A stretch of 64,000 bases of DNA from an uncultured Roseobacter sp. (GTDB taxonomy: Bacteria > Pseudomonadota > Alphaproteobacteria > Rhodobacterales > Rhodobacteraceae): the NCBI RefSeq assembly GCF_947488185.1, contig NZ_CANKYM010000002.1, positions 930,001 to 994,000 of the forward strand. The letters run 5' to 3'. Below the pieces are notes generated by a model. It was not told where the DNA came from. It worked only from the letters and a program-made list of their open reading frames with translations, and made no database searches. Every line of letters starts with the position of its first letter. The stretch's first letter is position 1. Below are positions 1-9,234 of the stretch, piece after piece. The position numbers were made by a program, and so were the translations under genes.

Positions 1-837
1 GTGCACCACGCCCTTCGGCTGACCCGTCGAGCCGGAGGTGTAGAGGATGAACAGCGGGTCTTCGGCCCCCATCTCCTCGGGGGCGCAGTCCTCCGACGCC
101 TCGGCGGCCAGCGCGTTATAGTCGAAATCGCGCCCGTCAATCCACGTGGTCTGGCCGCCCGTGCGCTTGACCACCAGCAGCTTCACATCATCAGCGGTAT
201 GCAGCAGCGCCTGATCAGCGTTGGATTTCAACGGCGTGTCGCGCCCGCCGCGTGGCGCATGGTCTGCGGTGATGACCACCTTGGCGTCACAGCCGTTTAC
301 GCGTGCCGCCAGAGCATCCGGCGAAAATCCTGCAAAAACAATGGAGTGTATGGCGCCAATTCGCGCGCAGGCGAGCATAGCATAGGCCGCCTCCGGGATC
401 ATCGGCATGTAGATGATCACCCGGTCCCCCTTACTGACGCCGAGGTCTTTCAGCACATTTGCCATTTTACAGACCGCACTGTGTAGCGCCTTGTAGGTGA
501 TGTGCATTGCCTCGTCGTCGGGGCTGTCGGGTTCCCAGATGATCGCGGTCTGATCGCCGCGTGTCGCCAGATGCCGATCGACACAATTGGCTGAGACGTT
601 CAGCGTGCCATCGGCAAACCAGTTGATGGAGACATTGCCCAGCGTGAAGTCGACATCCTTGACCTGGGTGAAGGGCGTCATCCAGTCGACGCGCGCCGCT
701 TCCTTGCGCCAGAAACCTTCTGGATCCTTGATCGATGCCGCGTACATGGCCGCGTAGCTTTCGGCGTCGACATGGGCGTTGGCGGCCATATCGGGCGATG
801 GCGGATAGGTTTTGGCGGCTGTGGCGGTGTCGGACAT
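1..837 (-). CDS. acs: Acetyl-CoA synthetase, C-terminal part cut by window edge
   Basis: AMP-forming acetate:CoA ligase, which activates acetate through acetyl-AMP to acetyl-CoA in the cytoplasm. The first 279 codons are visible, read leftward from an ATG at 837 that follows a strong GGGAGGAG ribosome site. The N-terminal part contains the family segment with [12 protein letters not shown], then the adenylation core with [13 protein letters not shown], and the ATP-binding loop [11 protein letters not shown] lies right at the window edge. The family usually has about 650 residues, so more than half, including the C-terminal lid domain, lies outside. It is divergent from the TRAP transporter genes. 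No frameshift is seen in the visible part. Confidence 0.93.
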   Translation of the reverse strand, partial: MSDTATAAKTYPPSPDMAANAHVDAESYAAMYAASIKDPEGFWRKEAARVDWMTPFTQVKDVDFTLGNVSINWFADGTLNVSANCVDRHLATRGDQTAIIWEPDSPDDEAMHITYKALHSAVCKMANVLKDLGVSKGDRVIIYMPMIPEAAYAMLACARIGAIHSIVFAGFSPDALAARVNGCDAKVVITADHAPRGGRDTPLKSNADQALLHTADDVKLLVVKRTGGQTTWIDGRDFDYNALAAEASEDCAPEEMGAEDPLFILYTSGSTGQPKGVVH

Positions 838-1263
838 GAAGGCTCCTCCCTTGGGTCGTAACAGTGCGAAGGAACGGCATGCGGGTGCGTCTGCACGCAT
901 GGTCTGTCCTCTCCTCCGAGACGGATCATAGCGTGATCGGAAAAGAAGGGAATAAGCTTAGGAAACACAAGGTTTTTGAAGCCTGCGGTTTTCAAGGCCC
1001 AAGGCACGACTTGAAATTCGAGGCGTCAGCGCGGCAGTTTCGAGCGTCCTTTGCCTAGAATGGGGTATGATTGTGTGTCGGATGCAAGTCACCGGACACG
1101 CTGGTTTGTCCCCCGAGAGCCCGTGTGGTGTCGAAAGCTGCCCAATTTGCCAGAATCGATGGGGAAGGGCCCGGCGGGCATTCTGTGCTTGGCAGCCAGC
1201 GCCAGCTTGGGTAGCCTCGCCCTAATCGTACCCCATGTGAGGTGCGTAAAAAGGGAGAAACAC
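838..1263. other. Divergent intergenic region acs / dctP
   Basis: This 426-base non-coding stretch separates two divergent genes and must carry both promoters. The acs ribosome site (GGGAGGAG) lies at the left edge and the dctP site (AAAGGGAGA) just before 1264. I see no convincing small gene, tRNA or riboswitch in it, and I could not pick a promoter core with confidence. Confidence 0.5.
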
Positions 1264-2280
1264 ATGAACAAATATCTGTCCGGTGCCGCCGTCGCCGCCA
1301 TCAGCTTTGCTTTCGTCTCGGAGGCCGCCGCCACGGAATGGAACGTATCCGTCTGGGGCAAACGCCGCGCCTTTACCGAGCACGTTGAAAAACTGGCTGA
1401 ACTCGTGTCCGAAAAGACAAACGGTGAGTTCACCATGAACATCAGCTATGGTGGCCTGTCGAAAAATCGCGAAAACCTCGACGGCATCTCCATCGGGGCC
1501 TTTGAGATGGCGCAGTTCTGCGCGGGCTACCACCGCGACAAGAACCGCGTGATCACCGTGCTGGAACTGCCGTTCCTGGGCGTTGAGAACCTGGAACAGG
1601 AGGTTGCAGTCTCTTCGGCCGTTTACGCACACCCCGCCGCGACCGAAGAGATGGCGCAGTGGAACGCGAAACTGCTGATGACCTCGCCCATGCCGCAATA
1701 CAACATCGTCGGCACCGGCGAGCCGCGTGACGAACTGGCCGAGTTTGACGGCATGCGGGTGCGCGCCACCGGCGGGCTGGGTGAAGCCTTTAAGGCCGTG
1801 GGGGGCGTGCCCACATCCGTGACGGCGACCGAGGCCTATCAGGCGATGGAAGGCGGCGTTGTCGATACCGTGGCCTTTGCCCAGCACGCGCATCTGAGCT
1901 TCGGCACGATCAACCAGGCGGATTGGTGGACGGCCAACCTCAACCCCGGCACGGTGAACTGCCCGGTGGTGGTGAACATAGACGCCTATGAATCTCTGAG
2001 CGATGCGGAACGCGAAGCGCTCGACAGTTCCGTCTCCGAAGCGCTGGATCACTACCTTGCCAACTACGGCGAATTGCTCAAGCGCTGGGATTCCGTGCTG
2101 GAAGAGAAGGGCGTGCAGAAAGTCGACATCGCACCGGAAGTGATCGAGGAATTCCGCGCCAAGGCTGCAGACCCGATCCGCGATCAGTGGATCAAGGACA
2201 TGGAAGCGCAGGGCCTGCCGGGCCAGGAGCTCTATGATCTGGTCGTGACAACGCTTGAAGAAGCCAAGGGCGGCAGCTGA
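1264..2280 (+). CDS. dctP: TRAP transporter solute-binding protein (DctP family)
   Basis: Periplasmic binding protein of a tripartite ATP-independent transporter, 338 residues. It captures an organic acid and delivers it to the DctQM membrane pair. A Sec signal peptide occupies about residues 1-23, ending near EAAA-TEW. The mature part fits the DctP fold, with the SYGGLSKNRENLDG region and a VRATGGLGEAFKAVGG segment typical of the ligand-clamping arginine loop. I chose ATG 1264 because it follows AAAGGGAGA and starts the signal peptide; the frame is open further upstream but that part is not protein-like. dctQ and dctM follow on the same strand after a hairpin. The substrate cannot be read from sequence; the convergent pobA neighbour makes an aromatic or carboxylic acid possible, which is only inference. 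Confidence 0.9.
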   Translation: MNKYLSGAAVAAISFAFVSEAAATEWNVSVWGKRRAFTEHVEKLAELVSEKTNGEFTMNISYGGLSKNRENLDGISIGAFEMAQFCAGYHRDKNRVITVLELPFLGVENLEQEVAVSSAVYAHPAATEEMAQWNAKLLMTSPMPQYNIVGTGEPRDELAEFDGMRVRATGGLGEAFKAVGGVPTSVTATEAYQAMEGGVVDTVAFAQHAHLSFGTINQADWWTANLNPGTVNCPVVVNIDAYESLSDAEREALDSSVSEALDHYLANYGELLKRWDSVLEEKGVQKVDIAPEVIEEFRAKAADPIRDQWIKDMEAQGLPGQELYDLVVTTLEEAKGGS

Positions 2281-2297
2281 TCGGAAACGATCTGACC

Positions 2298-2321
2298 GGG
2301 CCGCGCCTTCGGGGGCGGCCC
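2298..2321 (+). terminator. GC-rich hairpin between dctP and dctQ
   Basis: GGGCCGC at 2298-2304 pairs with GCGGCCC at 2315-2321, and the inner part closes as C-C-UUCG-G-G, a very stable tetraloop. No T-run follows. Such hairpins between a binding-protein gene and its membrane partners often protect the upstream mRNA or partly stop transcription, giving more binding protein than permease. This role is inferred. Confidence 0.6.
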
Positions 2322-2348
2322 CACCTATAACAACCGGGGGGCAGAGCG

Positions 2349-2978
2349 ATGGCGGGATCCGCTGCGGTGCTCGAAGATTCCAGTCTGCTGAGCCGACTGG
2401 ATCGCACACTTTTACCAATTGAACGGTTCTGCGCGCTGCTCAGCGGGCTGGCGATTTTCTCGCTGATGTTCCTGGCGGCCTATTCGGTCACCGGGCGCAA
2501 GTTCTTTGCCTCACCGCTTGCGGGCTACGTGGATTACATCGAGGCGGCGATGCCGATCATTGCGATCATGGGCGTGTCCTACGTGCAGCGGGATGGCACC
2601 CATGTGCGCATGGATATGCTGGTCAGCGCGCTGCGGGGGCGGGTCTTGTGGTTCTTCGAGCTGGTCTCCGTTCTGCTGATCCTCGTGCTGATCGTGGCGC
2701 TGACCTGGGGGGCGTGGGATCATTTCGACCGCTCGTTTGACTGCGCGCGGCCCCTGTGCAGCCGCGACAGCTCCATCGACATCGGCTTGCCGATCTGGCC
2801 CTCGAAACTGGTAGTGCCCATTGCCTTTGGTGTGCTGTGCCTGCGACTTTTACTGCAGGCCTGGGGTTATGGGCGGGCGCTGGTGCTGGGGCTCGAAAGC
2901 CCGGTTGCGGTGCCGCTGAACCTCTCCGTCGCTGAACAGGCGCGGCTTGAGGCCGAAGCACTGGATGGGGCGGATTGA
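2349..2978 (+). CDS. dctQ: TRAP transporter small permease subunit (DctQ)
   Basis: Small four-helix membrane subunit of the TRAP transporter, 209 residues. Hydrophobic segments are seen near residues 35-55 (LLSGLAIFSLMFLAAYS), 65-85 (AAMPIIAIMGVSYVQ), 100-125 (LVSVLLILVLIVALTWG) and 150-175. The segment VTGRKFF followed by a GYVDYIEAA stretch matches the usual DctQ layout. Its TGA stop overlaps the ATG of dctM as TGATG, which implies translational coupling. The N-terminal about 25 residues before the first helix are longer than minimal DctQ proteins but open with ATG at 2349. Confidence 0.88.
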   Translation: MAGSAAVLEDSSLLSRLDRTLLPIERFCALLSGLAIFSLMFLAAYSVTGRKFFASPLAGYVDYIEAAMPIIAIMGVSYVQRDGTHVRMDMLVSALRGRVLWFFELVSVLLILVLIVALTWGAWDHFDRSFDCARPLCSRDSSIDIGLPIWPSKLVVPIAFGVLCLRLLLQAWGYGRALVLGLESPVAVPLNLSVAEQARLEAEALDGAD

Positions 2979-4378
2979 TGGAACCCATTGAAATCGGATT
3001 GTGGGTCAGCGGTGGCCTTCTGGTCTTTGTCGTCCTCGGTATGCGTGTGGCCTTTGCCGCTGGCTTGGCCGGATTTGTCGGGCTTGTCTGGCTGCGCTGG
3101 AACGGGTTTGACTATGACCCGGAACGGTTTTGGAAAGCGGTCGAGATCAGCGTGAAAATCGCAGGCCTCACCCCGCATTCCAAAGTCTCCGCACAGGTGC
3201 TGAGCCTGATCCCGGTCTTCATCCTGATCGGCTATCTGGCCTATTACGCCAAGCTCACGACAGCCCTCTTTGTCGCGGCAAAACGCTGGATTGCCTGGGT
3301 GCCGGGAGGGCTCGCCGTCTCCACCGTCTTTGCCACCGCCGGGTTTGCCGCGGTTTCTGGCGCGTCAGTTGCGACGGCGGCGGTCTTTGCCCGCATCGCC
3401 ATCCCCGAAATGCTTAAGATCGGCTATAATAAACAATTCGCAGCCGGTGTCGTGGCGGCGGGCGGCACGCTGGCCTCGCTGATCCCACCCTCGGCGATCC
3501 TCGTGATCTACGCGATCATCGTGGAGCAGGACGTGGGCAAACTGCTGCTGGCGGGATTCCTGCCCGGCATGTTTTCCGCCGTGGTCTATGCCACCCTGAT
3601 CATCGGCATCGCCGTGGTTTTCAAAACCGTGGGGCCGCCCGTCGGCGGGTTTTCCTGGCGCGAACGCTTTGAAGCACTGCCCCCCGCGCTGCCCATTCTG
3701 GCGGTGGTCGTGATCATCATCTTCTTTGTCTACAACCCCTTTGGCGATGCTTGGGGCACCCCGACCGAAGGCGGCGCCATCGGGGCCTTCATCATCTTCC
3801 TGATGGCGCTTTATCGGGGCATGCGGTGGGCTCAGCTCAAGGACGCCCTGCTGGACACCGCCAAGCTGACCGTCATGATCTTTTCCATCATCTGGGGGGT
3901 GCTGATCTACGTGCGGTTCCTCGGCTTTGCCGAACTGCCGGAAGCCTTTGCCGATTGGATCACCTCGCTGGAGATGTCGCCGATGCTGATCCTGGTCTGC
4001 ATCCTGCTGGCCTACGCGGTGCTGGGCATGTTCATGGATGCCATCGGCATGCTGCTGTTGACGCTGCCCGTGGTCTACCCGGCGGTCATGGCGCTGAACG
4101 GCGGCGAGTTCGTCAGCGCGGCAGACAGCGCCTTTGGCATGTCGGGGCCGATGTGCGCGATCTGGTTTGGCATTCTGGTGGTCAAGATGGCGGAGTTCTG
4201 TCTGATCACACCGCCCATTGGTCTCAACTGTTTCGTGGTTGCGGGCGTGCGTGATGACCTGACCGTGCAGGACGTCTTCAAAGGGGTGACGCCCTTCTTC
4301 GTGGCGGATGCGGTGACCATTGCGCTGTTGGTCGCCTTCCCGGACATCGTGCTCTTCCTGCCGGCGCTGGCCGGTTAA
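2978..4378 (+). CDS. dctM: TRAP transporter large permease subunit (DctM)
   Basis: Large channel-forming subunit of the TRAP transporter, 466 residues and about 12 membrane helices. It moves the substrate across the inner membrane using the sodium gradient. The segments GGTLASLIPPSAILVIYAI and LITPPIGLNCFVV are conserved DctM signatures. I chose ATG 2978, which overlaps the dctQ stop; a TTG one codon upstream is also possible. The reading frame ends at 4378 inside the stop codon region of pobA, which lies on the other strand, so the two genes converge with a 4-base overlap. Confidence 0.92.
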   Translation: MEPIEIGLWVSGGLLVFVVLGMRVAFAAGLAGFVGLVWLRWNGFDYDPERFWKAVEISVKIAGLTPHSKVSAQVLSLIPVFILIGYLAYYAKLTTALFVAAKRWIAWVPGGLAVSTVFATAGFAAVSGASVATAAVFARIAIPEMLKIGYNKQFAAGVVAAGGTLASLIPPSAILVIYAIIVEQDVGKLLLAGFLPGMFSAVVYATLIIGIAVVFKTVGPPVGGFSWRERFEALPPALPILAVVVIIIFFVYNPFGDAWGTPTEGGAIGAFIIFLMALYRGMRWAQLKDALLDTAKLTVMIFSIIWGVLIYVRFLGFAELPEAFADWITSLEMSPMLILVCILLAYAVLGMFMDAIGMLLLTLPVVYPAVMALNGGEFVSAADSAFGMSGPMCAIWFGILVVKMAEFCLITPPIGLNCFVVAGVRDDLTVQDVFKGVTPFFVADAVTIALLVAFPDIVLFLPALAG

Positions 4379-5544
4379 TAGGGCAGGCCCACGTAGTTTT
4401 CGGCCAGCGCTTTCTGCGCGGCATCGCTGCTGCGCAGGAATTCCAATTCCGCGCGCTGCATGCGCAGATCAAACTCGGACTGGTCGGGATAGCGGTGCAT
4501 GAGGGAGGAAAACCACCAGCTGAACCGCTCGGCCTTCCACACCCGCGCCAGCGCCTTTTCCGAATACTGATCAAGCCCCTCGTCCGTCTTGTCGAGGTAG
4601 TGCTGGCACAACCCTGTGAAAAGGTAGTGCACATCTGACGCGGCAGTGTTGAGGCCCTTGGCTCCGGTGGGCGGCACGATATGGGCAGCATCGCCACATA
4701 GAAAGAGCCGCCCCCAGCGCATCGGTTCGGTCACGAAAGACCGCAGCGGCGCGATGGATTTCTCGATGGAGGGGCCGGTGATCAGCTGCGCCGCCTGATC
4801 CTGTGGGATGCGGCGTTTCAGCTCCTGCCAGAAGGCGTCATCCGACCAGTCCTGCGGTTTGTCCGCCATGCTGCACTGGATGTAGTAGCGCGACAGCTGA
4901 TCATTGCGCATGGAGCAGAGGGCAAAGCCGCGCTCCGAATTGGCGTAGATGATCTCATCGTTCACGGGCGGCGTTTCACTCAGCACGCCCAGCCAACCAA
5001 AGGGATAGACTTTTTCGAATTCGCGGCGCGACGTCCGTGGAATGGAATTGCGGCTGACCCCGTGAAACCCGTCACAGCCAGCGATAAAGTCGCAGTCGAT
5101 GCGGCGTTCCTGGCCCCCGATCGTGTAGGTGACATAAGGCGCGTCGCGATCCGCGTCGTGGATGATAACGCCCGCCACCTCAAATTCGATCTGTCCGCCT
5201 TGGGATTCGCGCGCGGCATAGAGATCCTGCGTTACTTCGGTCTGGCCATAGACCATGACCGAGGTGCCGGTGTGTTTTTGGAAATCGATGCGAAAGAGCG
5301 TGTCATCATAGGAGATCAGCGTACCATGATGGGCGATACCCTTGGCCTTCATGCGCGCATCCACCCCGGCCTCGGCCATCAGCGCCATCATCCCTTGTTC
5401 CAACACGCCCGCACGGATGCGGCCCAGCACATGCTCTCGGGTCTGGCGTTCCAGCACAATGCTGTCGATCCCCTTGGTGTAGAGCAACTGCGACAGCAGC
5501 AGGCCAGATGGGCCGCCGCCAATGATGACAACCTGTGTACGCAT
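4375..5544 (-). CDS. pobA: 4-hydroxybenzoate 3-monooxygenase
   Basis: FAD-dependent aromatic hydroxylase of 389 residues that turns 4-hydroxybenzoate into protocatechuate with NADPH and O2, feeding the beta-ketoadipate pathway. The protein starts MRTQVVIIGGGPSGLL, with the GxGxxG dinucleotide site at residues 8-13. It has the DG motif near CDFIAGCDGFHGVSR and the second FAD motif LFLCGDAAHIVPPTGAKG. The length matches the family (about 390). ATG 5544 was chosen because it directly opens the nucleotide-binding strand; the frame extends 19 codons upstream without family sequence. No pobR or pca genes are nearby; its only close neighbour is the convergent TRAP operon. Confidence 0.95.
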   Translation of the reverse strand: MRTQVVIIGGGPSGLLLSQLLYTKGIDSIVLERQTREHVLGRIRAGVLEQGMMALMAEAGVDARMKAKGIAHHGTLISYDDTLFRIDFQKHTGTSVMVYGQTEVTQDLYAARESQGGQIEFEVAGVIIHDADRDAPYVTYTIGGQERRIDCDFIAGCDGFHGVSRNSIPRTSRREFEKVYPFGWLGVLSETPPVNDEIIYANSERGFALCSMRNDQLSRYYIQCSMADKPQDWSDDAFWQELKRRIPQDQAAQLITGPSIEKSIAPLRSFVTEPMRWGRLFLCGDAAHIVPPTGAKGLNTAASDVHYLFTGLCQHYLDKTDEGLDQYSEKALARVWKAERFSWWFSSLMHRYPDQSEFDLRMQRAELEFLRSSDAAQKALAENYVGLPY

Positions 5545-5643
5545 GATCCCGGTTCCTCTTCCCCGCATGGCACAGGATAGAGGAGCATCAGACAATGGCA
5601 AATGGGGAGAGGGGGAAAACGGCGCCGCGCCGCGGCGTTTTCG

Positions 5644-7689
5644 TCAGGAGGCTTTGCTGTCGGAGCTGCTGTCGAATATCTTGAGCATCTCTTCGCGGTT
5701 CATCGGGCGGCCAAAGTAAAAGCCCTGAACGGAATCGCAGCGTTCCGACCGCAGGAAAGTCAACTCATCCTCAATCTCGACGCCCTCGGCCAGAACCGGG
5801 ATTTTAAGCGCGGCACCCAATAGAAGGGTCGAGCGCACGATGGCGGCACGCTGCTGATCCAGGTGCACATTCTGGACAAAGCTGCGATCAATCTTGATCT
5901 TGTCGAAAGGGAAGGTCTGCAAGGTTGCGAGCGAGGAGTAGCCAGTGCCAAAGTCGTCCATCGCAATGCGAATGCCCATTTCCTTGAGGCCATGCATCAC
6001 TCTTAGCGTATGGGCCTGATCGTCGATGATGCTGGCTTCGGTCACCTCCAGTTCCAGCCGTTCCGGTGGCAGGCGGCTCTCGAACAGGATGTCAGACACA
6101 TGTTCCAGGAAGGAGGGTTGTACCAGTTGCTGTGGGGCCACGTTGACGGCGATGCTGTAGGGCTTCGGCCACTGCGATGCCTCGAAACACGCCGTCCGCA
6201 AAACCCAGAGCCCGATCTCGCGGATCAGGCCAGTCTCTTCCGCGATGGGAATGAATTCACCGGGCGAAACACGCCCCTTTGTCGGGTGGTTCCAGCGCAA
6301 CAAGACCTCGAAGCCGACAGGTGCCAAGGACTGAATGTCATTTTGCAGCTGGTAGGCCAGTTCGAACTCACCGTTGGCACATGCCTGACGTAAATCACTG
6401 ATCATGACCTTCTTTTCACGGCTCTGCTGGTCCATTTCCGCGTTGTAGTGGCAAATATGGCGCTCGGGCTCCATCTTGGCGCGGTACATGGCAAGATCGG
6501 ACTTATGCAGCAGGTCATGGAGCTCCCGACCGTCTTCGATGGTCGAGGCAATGCCGATGGAGGCACCGATCATAACAGAGGCCTGATCGATGTTGATCGG
6601 TTCGACCACCAGGGCATGCAGTCTTTCGGCAAAGGCGGTCACCTGATCAAGGCGGCGAAAGCCGCGCTTGAGGGCCACGAATTCATCGCCTCCTGCGCGG
6701 GCCACGAACTCATCCGACTGAAGCGCCTGCGACAGGCGTTTTCCCACCGTTGACAGGACGGTGTCGCCCGCTGCGTGGCCATAGACGTCGTTCACCTCCT
6801 TGAAGAGGTTCAGGTCAATGGTCAGAACGGCGGCGCGTTCCGTCTCGTTCTGATCCATTCGCGCGGAAAACTGGGTCATCTTCTGGTTCAGATGCATGCG
6901 GTTCGGCAGGCCGGTGAGCGGGTCATGCAGAGCCGCGCGTTGCAACTGATCGCGCGCTTCATCTTCGATGTTGGTTTCAATGCTGACCGAGGCGAAACCA
7001 ACCAGCAAGACCACGGCCATTACCCCCATGATGATGATCCCCAGTGTTTCATCCGAAACGACCTGCGGTGGGACCTGATAAAGAGGGCTCAATTCGATGG
7101 TGATAGCACTCATGCCCGTGAAATGCATGGCGCAGATCGCGAGGACCATCAGCAGAGAGCCCCCAAGCCAGCAATACCGTGTCACCGGAAAAACCACGCG
7201 GTGATAGGCGCCTGAACCCAGCACCGCGCCAAGCAGGACCGAAACCGCAACAGTGGACTGTTGCCAGATGATCGATCCCGGCAAGAGATAAGCGGACATC
7301 CCGATGTAATGCATCGCTGACACGGTGAGACCAAAGACGGCACCGGCGATCAGTGTGTAGATCCCCTTGGGCGCGTAGGCGAGAATGCCATTTGCGACCA
7401 GCAGCCCGAGTACAGCCACCAGCAACGACAGCCCGGTTGCGACCGGTTCGTAGCCATGTTCGTACCCCGGATCATAGGCCAGCATTGCGATGAAATGTGT
7501 CGACCAGATTGTCGAGCCGGCAATCAGGCTGCTGAGCGCCAGCTGCACCGCCTTACGTGGCCCTTGGGAGTGGATCAGCCGCCGCGCCAGCAAGATAGAC
7601 AGGCAACTGCCGATGACGCAAATGAATGCGGCAAGCGCAACCAACCCGTGGTTATGTTCCTGAGTAAGGCATTCAATAAAGCGGTTCAT
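5644..7689 (-). CDS. MHYT-GGDEF-EAL c-di-GMP signalling protein
   Basis: Membrane protein of 681 residues that probably makes or breaks down cyclic di-GMP. Residues about 10-240 form the seven-helix MHYT sensor, with repeats reading HFIAML, MHYIGMS and MHFTGMS; this domain is proposed to bind metal and sense a gas or redox signal. A GGDEF domain follows (AGGDEF near residue 333, intact). An EAL domain ends the protein, with the signature as EVLLRW instead of EALLRW, DDFGTGYSS, KIDRSFV and AEGVE all present, so phosphodiesterase activity is plausible. Start is ATG 7689. It stands alone between pobA and the ABM/NIPSNAP pair. Which activity dominates is unknown. Confidence 0.92.
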   Translation of the reverse strand: MNRFIECLTQEHNHGLVALAAFICVIGSCLSILLARRLIHSQGPRKAVQLALSSLIAGSTIWSTHFIAMLAYDPGYEHGYEPVATGLSLLVAVLGLLVANGILAYAPKGIYTLIAGAVFGLTVSAMHYIGMSAYLLPGSIIWQQSTVAVSVLLGAVLGSGAYHRVVFPVTRYCWLGGSLLMVLAICAMHFTGMSAITIELSPLYQVPPQVVSDETLGIIIMGVMAVVLLVGFASVSIETNIEDEARDQLQRAALHDPLTGLPNRMHLNQKMTQFSARMDQNETERAAVLTIDLNLFKEVNDVYGHAAGDTVLSTVGKRLSQALQSDEFVARAGGDEFVALKRGFRRLDQVTAFAERLHALVVEPINIDQASVMIGASIGIASTIEDGRELHDLLHKSDLAMYRAKMEPERHICHYNAEMDQQSREKKVMISDLRQACANGEFELAYQLQNDIQSLAPVGFEVLLRWNHPTKGRVSPGEFIPIAEETGLIREIGLWVLRTACFEASQWPKPYSIAVNVAPQQLVQPSFLEHVSDILFESRLPPERLELEVTEASIIDDQAHTLRVMHGLKEMGIRIAMDDFGTGYSSLATLQTFPFDKIKIDRSFVQNVHLDQQRAAIVRSTLLLGAALKIPVLAEGVEIEDELTFLRSERCDSVQGFYFGRPMNREEMLKIFDSSSDSKAS

Positions 7690-7798
7690 CGTCGTCCTGG
7701 CGCTCGCCGAAGCATGGATGCGACGGGATCACACGGAACCGGTAAACACATTGATACGATAGCGGAAAATAAGCCGGAGCATTTAGTTCATATTGCGT

Positions 7799-8152
7799 CT
7801 AATTCCGCGTGTCGTGGTGCAGCTTGCTGTCTTCGGGCGCCTCGGCCCGGTCTTCCATGCCATAGTCGCGGATGACACTGGCAATGCGCAAACGGTAGCC
7901 GTCGAAGATGCCGTCGCGACCCGCGCTTTGCGCCGCGCGATGCGCGCTCAGCCTGCGCCAGCGGGCAATGGCGTCTTCGTCCTCAAAGAAGGACAGCGAC
8001 AGGATTTTCTTTGGATCGGTCAGGCTTTGGAATCGCTCCACGGAGATAAATCCTTCGACCTCATCGATCATCGGACGCATTTTCGCCGCGATATCCAGGT
8101 AGTCTTCCTTGCGCCCGTCGGCGGGTTCCACTTCGAAAATAACGGCAATCAC
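7799..8152 (-). CDS. Antibiotic biosynthesis monooxygenase (ABM) domain protein
   Basis: Small protein of 117 residues with the dimeric ferredoxin-like ABM fold, seen in [20 protein letters not shown] at the start and the [10 protein letters not shown] and [12 protein letters not shown] strands. Members of this family act as cofactor-free monooxygenases or as small regulators; the exact reaction is not readable. Its ATG overlaps the TGA of the upstream NIPSNAP gene (ATGA type), so the two are translated together. A C-terminal tail after about residue 100 is polar and probably unstructured. Confidence 0.8.
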   Translation of the reverse strand: MIAVIFEVEPADGRKEDYLDIAAKMRPMIDEVEGFISVERFQSLTDPKKILSLSFFEDEDAIARWRRLSAHRAAQSAGRDGIFDGYRLRIASVIRDYGMEDRAEAPEDSKLHHDTRN

Positions 8153-8472
8153 GTGGGCTCTCCATGTGGCGCTGAGGCCAGTGTCAAAAAGGTTCGGTCT
8201 TCACGCAGCAGGAATTTTTCCGACTGGGCAAAGGCGTAGTTCTCGCGGCCCAGTGGATCGTCCGCAAGCCGCGCGCGATACTCCTCATAGGCGGCAAGGC
8301 TGGGGATGTTGTAAAGGCCATAAGCCAGGGTTGATGATCCTTCATGTGGCGCAAAATATCCAATCAGATCGGCGCCACAGCGCGGGATCGCCTGGCCCCA
8401 GTTGCGCGCGTATCTGACAAAATGGTCACGTTTGGTTGGGTCAATCTGATAGCGGATGATACAGGTCAGCAT
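8149..8472 (-). CDS. NIPSNAP family protein
   Basis: Protein of 107 residues with the NIPSNAP version of the ferredoxin-like fold, recognisable by [11 protein letters not shown]-like opening ([18 protein letters not shown]), [18 protein letters not shown] and [12 protein letters not shown]. The family function is not settled. An AAGGAGATTGAC ribosome site stands before ATG 8472. It heads a two-gene operon with the ABM protein and is divergent from an ArsR-type regulator 72 bases away, which probably controls it. Both proteins share one fold, so a heteromeric or sequential role is possible but unproven. Confidence 0.82.
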   Translation of the reverse strand: MLTCIIRYQIDPTKRDHFVRYARNWGQAIPRCGADLIGYFAPHEGSSTLAYGLYNIPSLAAYEEYRARLADDPLGRENYAFAQSEKFLLREDRTFLTLASAPHGEPT

Positions 8473-8525
8473 GTCAATCTCCTTTGATGCACATCTGTGT
8501 CATACAGAATTGATTTTCGCAGATG

Positions 8526-8543
8526 GTTCGATTAGGGTCGAAC
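8526..8543. promoter_or_regulatory. Palindromic operator candidate in front of the ArsR gene
   Basis: GTTCGA-N6-TCGAAC is a perfect 6-base inverted repeat ending one base before the ATG of the ArsR-type gene, inside the 72-base divergent region shared with the NIPSNAP operon. Its place suggests an autoregulatory binding site. It also occupies the spot where a ribosome site would be, so the message may be leaderless. Confidence 0.5.
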
Positions 8544-8544
8544 T

Positions 8545-9234
8545 ATGAAAGAAGGACCAGATATCGCCCGTGTGGCCGCGCTGATCGGAGATCCGGCGCG
8601 CGCCAATATGCTGACCGCGCTGATGGTCGGCAAGGCGTTGACGGCCACGGAACTGGCGGCGGAGGCGGGCGTCACCAGCCAGACGGCCAGCACGCATCTG
8701 GCCAAGCTGGACGGCGGCAACCTGCTGCGCGTGCGTAAACAGGGTCGGCATAAGTATTTCTCGCTGGCGACGGATGATGTCGCCGCGGTTCTGGAAGGGT
8801 TGATGGGGCTCGCGGCCAAGAGCGGCCATTTGCGCACCCGCACCGGACCCCGAGATGCATCGCTGCGCAAGGCGCGGGTCTGTTACAATCATCTTGCCGG
8901 TGACATGGGCATTCGGATGTTCGACAGCTTTCACGGGCGTGGGTTTCTGGTGCTGGAGCGCGAGGCATTGCGGCTCACCTCCGAGGGCGCGGAGTTCGTG
9001 GCAGGGTTCGGGATTGATCTGGACAAGCTGGCCGCGCAGAAATCGCCGTTATGCAAAGAGTGTCTGGATTGGAGCGCGCGGCGCTCTCACCTTGCGGGCA
9101 GCCTGGGGCGGGCATTGCTGTCGCGGATTGAAGCCCTGGGCTGGGCCAAACGGGATCCGGACAGTCGCGCGGTGATCTTCACGCAGCGGGGAGAGGCCGC
9201 CTTTGCAAGGCAACTCGCGGTTGCCACGGTTTGA
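8545..9234 (+). CDS. ArsR family transcriptional regulator
   Basis: Winged-helix DNA-binding protein of 229 residues. The N-terminal third is a classic ArsR domain: VAALIGDPARANMLTALM, then the recognition helix region GVTSQTASTHLAKLDGG and the wing RKQGRHKYFSL. The remaining about 130 residues are a longer C-terminal domain found in one ArsR subgroup, with three cysteines in the stretch 165-175 (CKECLDW region and a preceding one). It is divergent from the NIPSNAP/ABM pair, its likely target. The ligand is unknown; the metal-binding ELCVC motif of arsenic sensors is not seen. No ribosome site precedes the ATG. Confidence 0.88.
   Translation: MKEGPDIARVAALIGDPARANMLTALMVGKALTATELAAEAGVTSQTASTHLAKLDGGNLLRVRKQGRHKYFSLATDDVAAVLEGLMGLAAKSGHLRTRTGPRDASLRKARVCYNHLAGDMGIRMFDSFHGRGFLVLEREALRLTSEGAEFVAGFGIDLDKLAAQKSPLCKECLDWSARRSHLAGSLGRALLSRIEALGWAKRDPDSRAVIFTQRGEAAFARQLAVATV

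Noticed and set aside
1222-2418. Long open frame (398 codons) antisense to dctP
   Set aside because: It is a shadow of the high-GC codon pattern of dctP; the product is His/Arg/Gly-rich without family features, while the plus-strand frame is a clear DctP with signal peptide.
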